NCBI GenBank assembly: GCA_943736015.1 | Contig: OX031070.1 | Span: 43,362,173 to 43,426,172, forward strand | Source of the DNA: Tridacna crocea | Taxonomy: Eukaryota; Mollusca; Bivalvia; Cardiida; Cardiidae | DNA: 64,000 nucleotides | Direction of reading: 5' to 3' | Shown: positions 62,907-64,000 of the stretch, in pieces | Position numbering within the stretch: the first letter of the stretch is position 1 | Layout of the letters: every line of letters starts with the position of its first letter | Notes under the pieces: model-generated | Told to the model about the DNA's origin: nothing | The model's database searches: none | The model's input: the letters and a program-made list of their open reading frames with translations, nothing else | Made by a program: the position numbers and the translations under genes

Positions 62907-63229
62907 GACCCTCTTTTTCACAAAGCGTGGCTCATTAATATATATATATATAAAAAGATTACACATTATCTCGAGATATTCAGGCTACAAGCTTCGTGAA
63001 TTTGTCAAACGCCAAATTGTTAAGTTATATATCAAAGTGATAGCATCTTAAACCCTTTACATCATGCAGCAAATTTTTCAGACATACAAAAATTAGACCC
63101 CCCCCAAAAAAAAAAAACAGACAAAAAAAGAGGTTTCTGATTTCAAACAGAAAGTCACGTATTTCAACTGATTGATTGATTTTGAGTTAAAAGCAGTTTC
63201 AACAATTTAGATCAACTCAAGGCGGTCAG
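62907..63229. other. Intergenic, nothing recognised
   Basis: An (AT)n run lies at 62937-62951 and a CCCCCC/AAAAAA run near 63099-63117. No gene seen. Confidence 0.5.
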
Positions 63230-63422
63230 TGCGCCTACGTATGTGTACTGACACAACTTTCATTCCCAAAAAAAGGTCATTGACTACTTTTCTCACATGC
63301 ATCAAGAGGTGAGATGAGAGTCAAAAATTCGCCGGCAAGAAATATTGCCTCAATTGGATATCGAACCAACAACCACCGGGTCACATGTACGATACGCTAA
63401 CTACTGAGCTACCCGTGCAGGC
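63230..63422 (-). mobile_element. tRNA-like SINE head, - strand
   Basis: On the - strand: GCACGGGTAGCTCAGTAGTT (A-box), GGTTGTTGGTTCGATATCC (B-box), followed by a body with TTTTGGGAATGAAAGTTGTG. Acceptor stem not conserved. Confidence 0.6.
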
Positions 63423-63570
63423 TGCGTATTTCAAAATTGTGAAGAAAATATTGTAGAAAATGTAGAAGATACTAGCTATGGACATTTTTATATTTTGCCA
63501 TATTTTTTTGTCCTTGCATTTTTGTATTTTTTCTTCCTATTAGATACTCCGGATTAATGAAAGTAATGGT

Positions 63571-63828
63571 TTAAATTCTTTACAATAAAATAATTGTTAA
63601 AGAAAATTCTGACACTTTTCCAATTCGAAAGTATTTGCAAATATAAAATACTTTATGTTTATGCTCATTGAATGCAATTCTCTTTGAAAGGATGGAAAAC
63701 ATTGTGGGAGGGAGGAAAAGAAGAAAATGTTGGTAACCAGAATTTTCTCCTTTTTTTCCCCATAATGTTTTCTAAAAGCCTTCTTTTTCAGGATCAGTTA
63801 AAACACAGAATTATGCGGAAATGAGTTA
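63571..63828 (-). mobile_element. Family A MITE, diverged
   Basis: TTAAATTCTTTACAATAAAA left end to GCGGAAATGAGTTAG. Core GTTGGTAACCAG with asymmetric arms due to GGAGGGAGG insertion. Confidence 0.75.
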
Positions 63829-63877
63829 GCCTTTAGGCTGCCAAGTTCGTGTCAAGGACCTTTTGCGGACCTTTTGC

Positions 63878-63942
63878 GGACAGTGTAGATCCAAGATCAG
63901 ACTGCACAGAACGTGCAGTCTGATCTTGGATCTACACTGTCC
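63878..63942. repeat. Perfect family P hairpin
   Basis: The two 30-base arms (GGACAGTGTAGATCCAAGAT then CAGACTGCAC) are fully complementary around AGAAC. Upstream, CGGACCTTTTG is doubled. Confidence 0.93.
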
Positions 63943-64000
63943 GATGATGAGATAGCTTTCTCCACAATACCATTGCAATTGCAAAATTTTTAATTTTCTA

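Noticed and set aside
63345-63420. Possible - strand tRNA gene
   Set aside because: A- and B-box look good, yet the 3' acceptor half is missing and the sequence runs into a repeat body.

Overview
The window is animal nuclear DNA: AT-rich, with long introns bounded by GT-AG sites, dense in short palindromic repeats, tRNA-derived SINE-like elements and tandem repeats. The repeat style (TTAA-flanked palindromic MITEs, perfect short hairpins built on GCCTGCGCAG or CAGACTGCAC) and the gene structure suggest a mollusc, most likely a heterodont bivalve. That placement rests on general resemblance and was not checked by any search.

Only one protein-coding gene is convincingly present. It is a Tbx1/10-class T-box transcription factor on the + strand, in eight coding exons from 4356 to 40083. 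All seven introns are GT-AG, all codon phases agree, and the spliced product is 471 residues. The T-box lies at about residues 146-334. An Engrailed-homology-1-like motif (FSINNLM) in exon 1 suggests Groucho/TLE binding. Exon 7 carries an Asn/Ser run, and exon 8 ends with a Tbx1-like AKSRPTPY stretch.

Layout: 1-4355, intergenic repeats, then a repeat-poor upstream and 5' UTR region (3673-4355). 4356-40083, the Tbx1/10 gene; its introns of 1.0-12.5 kb are packed with miniature elements but hold a few unique stretches rich in developmental factor motifs (about 14985-15180, 16645-16860, 27330-27500). 40084-56490, downstream intergenic DNA with MITEs, a degenerate GATT array (42.5-43.9 kb), a foldback element (45.6-46.3 kb), a degenerate 20-30 bp repeat field (48.0-49.8 kb) and another foldback family (50.1-50.8 kb). 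56540-60705, a 4.2 kb minisatellite of about 150 copies of a 27 bp unit that is open in most frames on both strands. 60706-64000, more MITEs.

The most notable structure is a TTAA-bounded MITE superfamily of about 40 copies, many near 228 bp. Its termini resemble piggyBac (TTAACCCTTTACC type) and its centre is a palindrome of about 65 bp. Subfamilies have different core sequences that stay self-complementary. Two copies bracket exon 4 at 36-42 bp, another abuts the exon 8 acceptor, and one has an apparent empty-site counterpart within the window. No transposase gene was seen.
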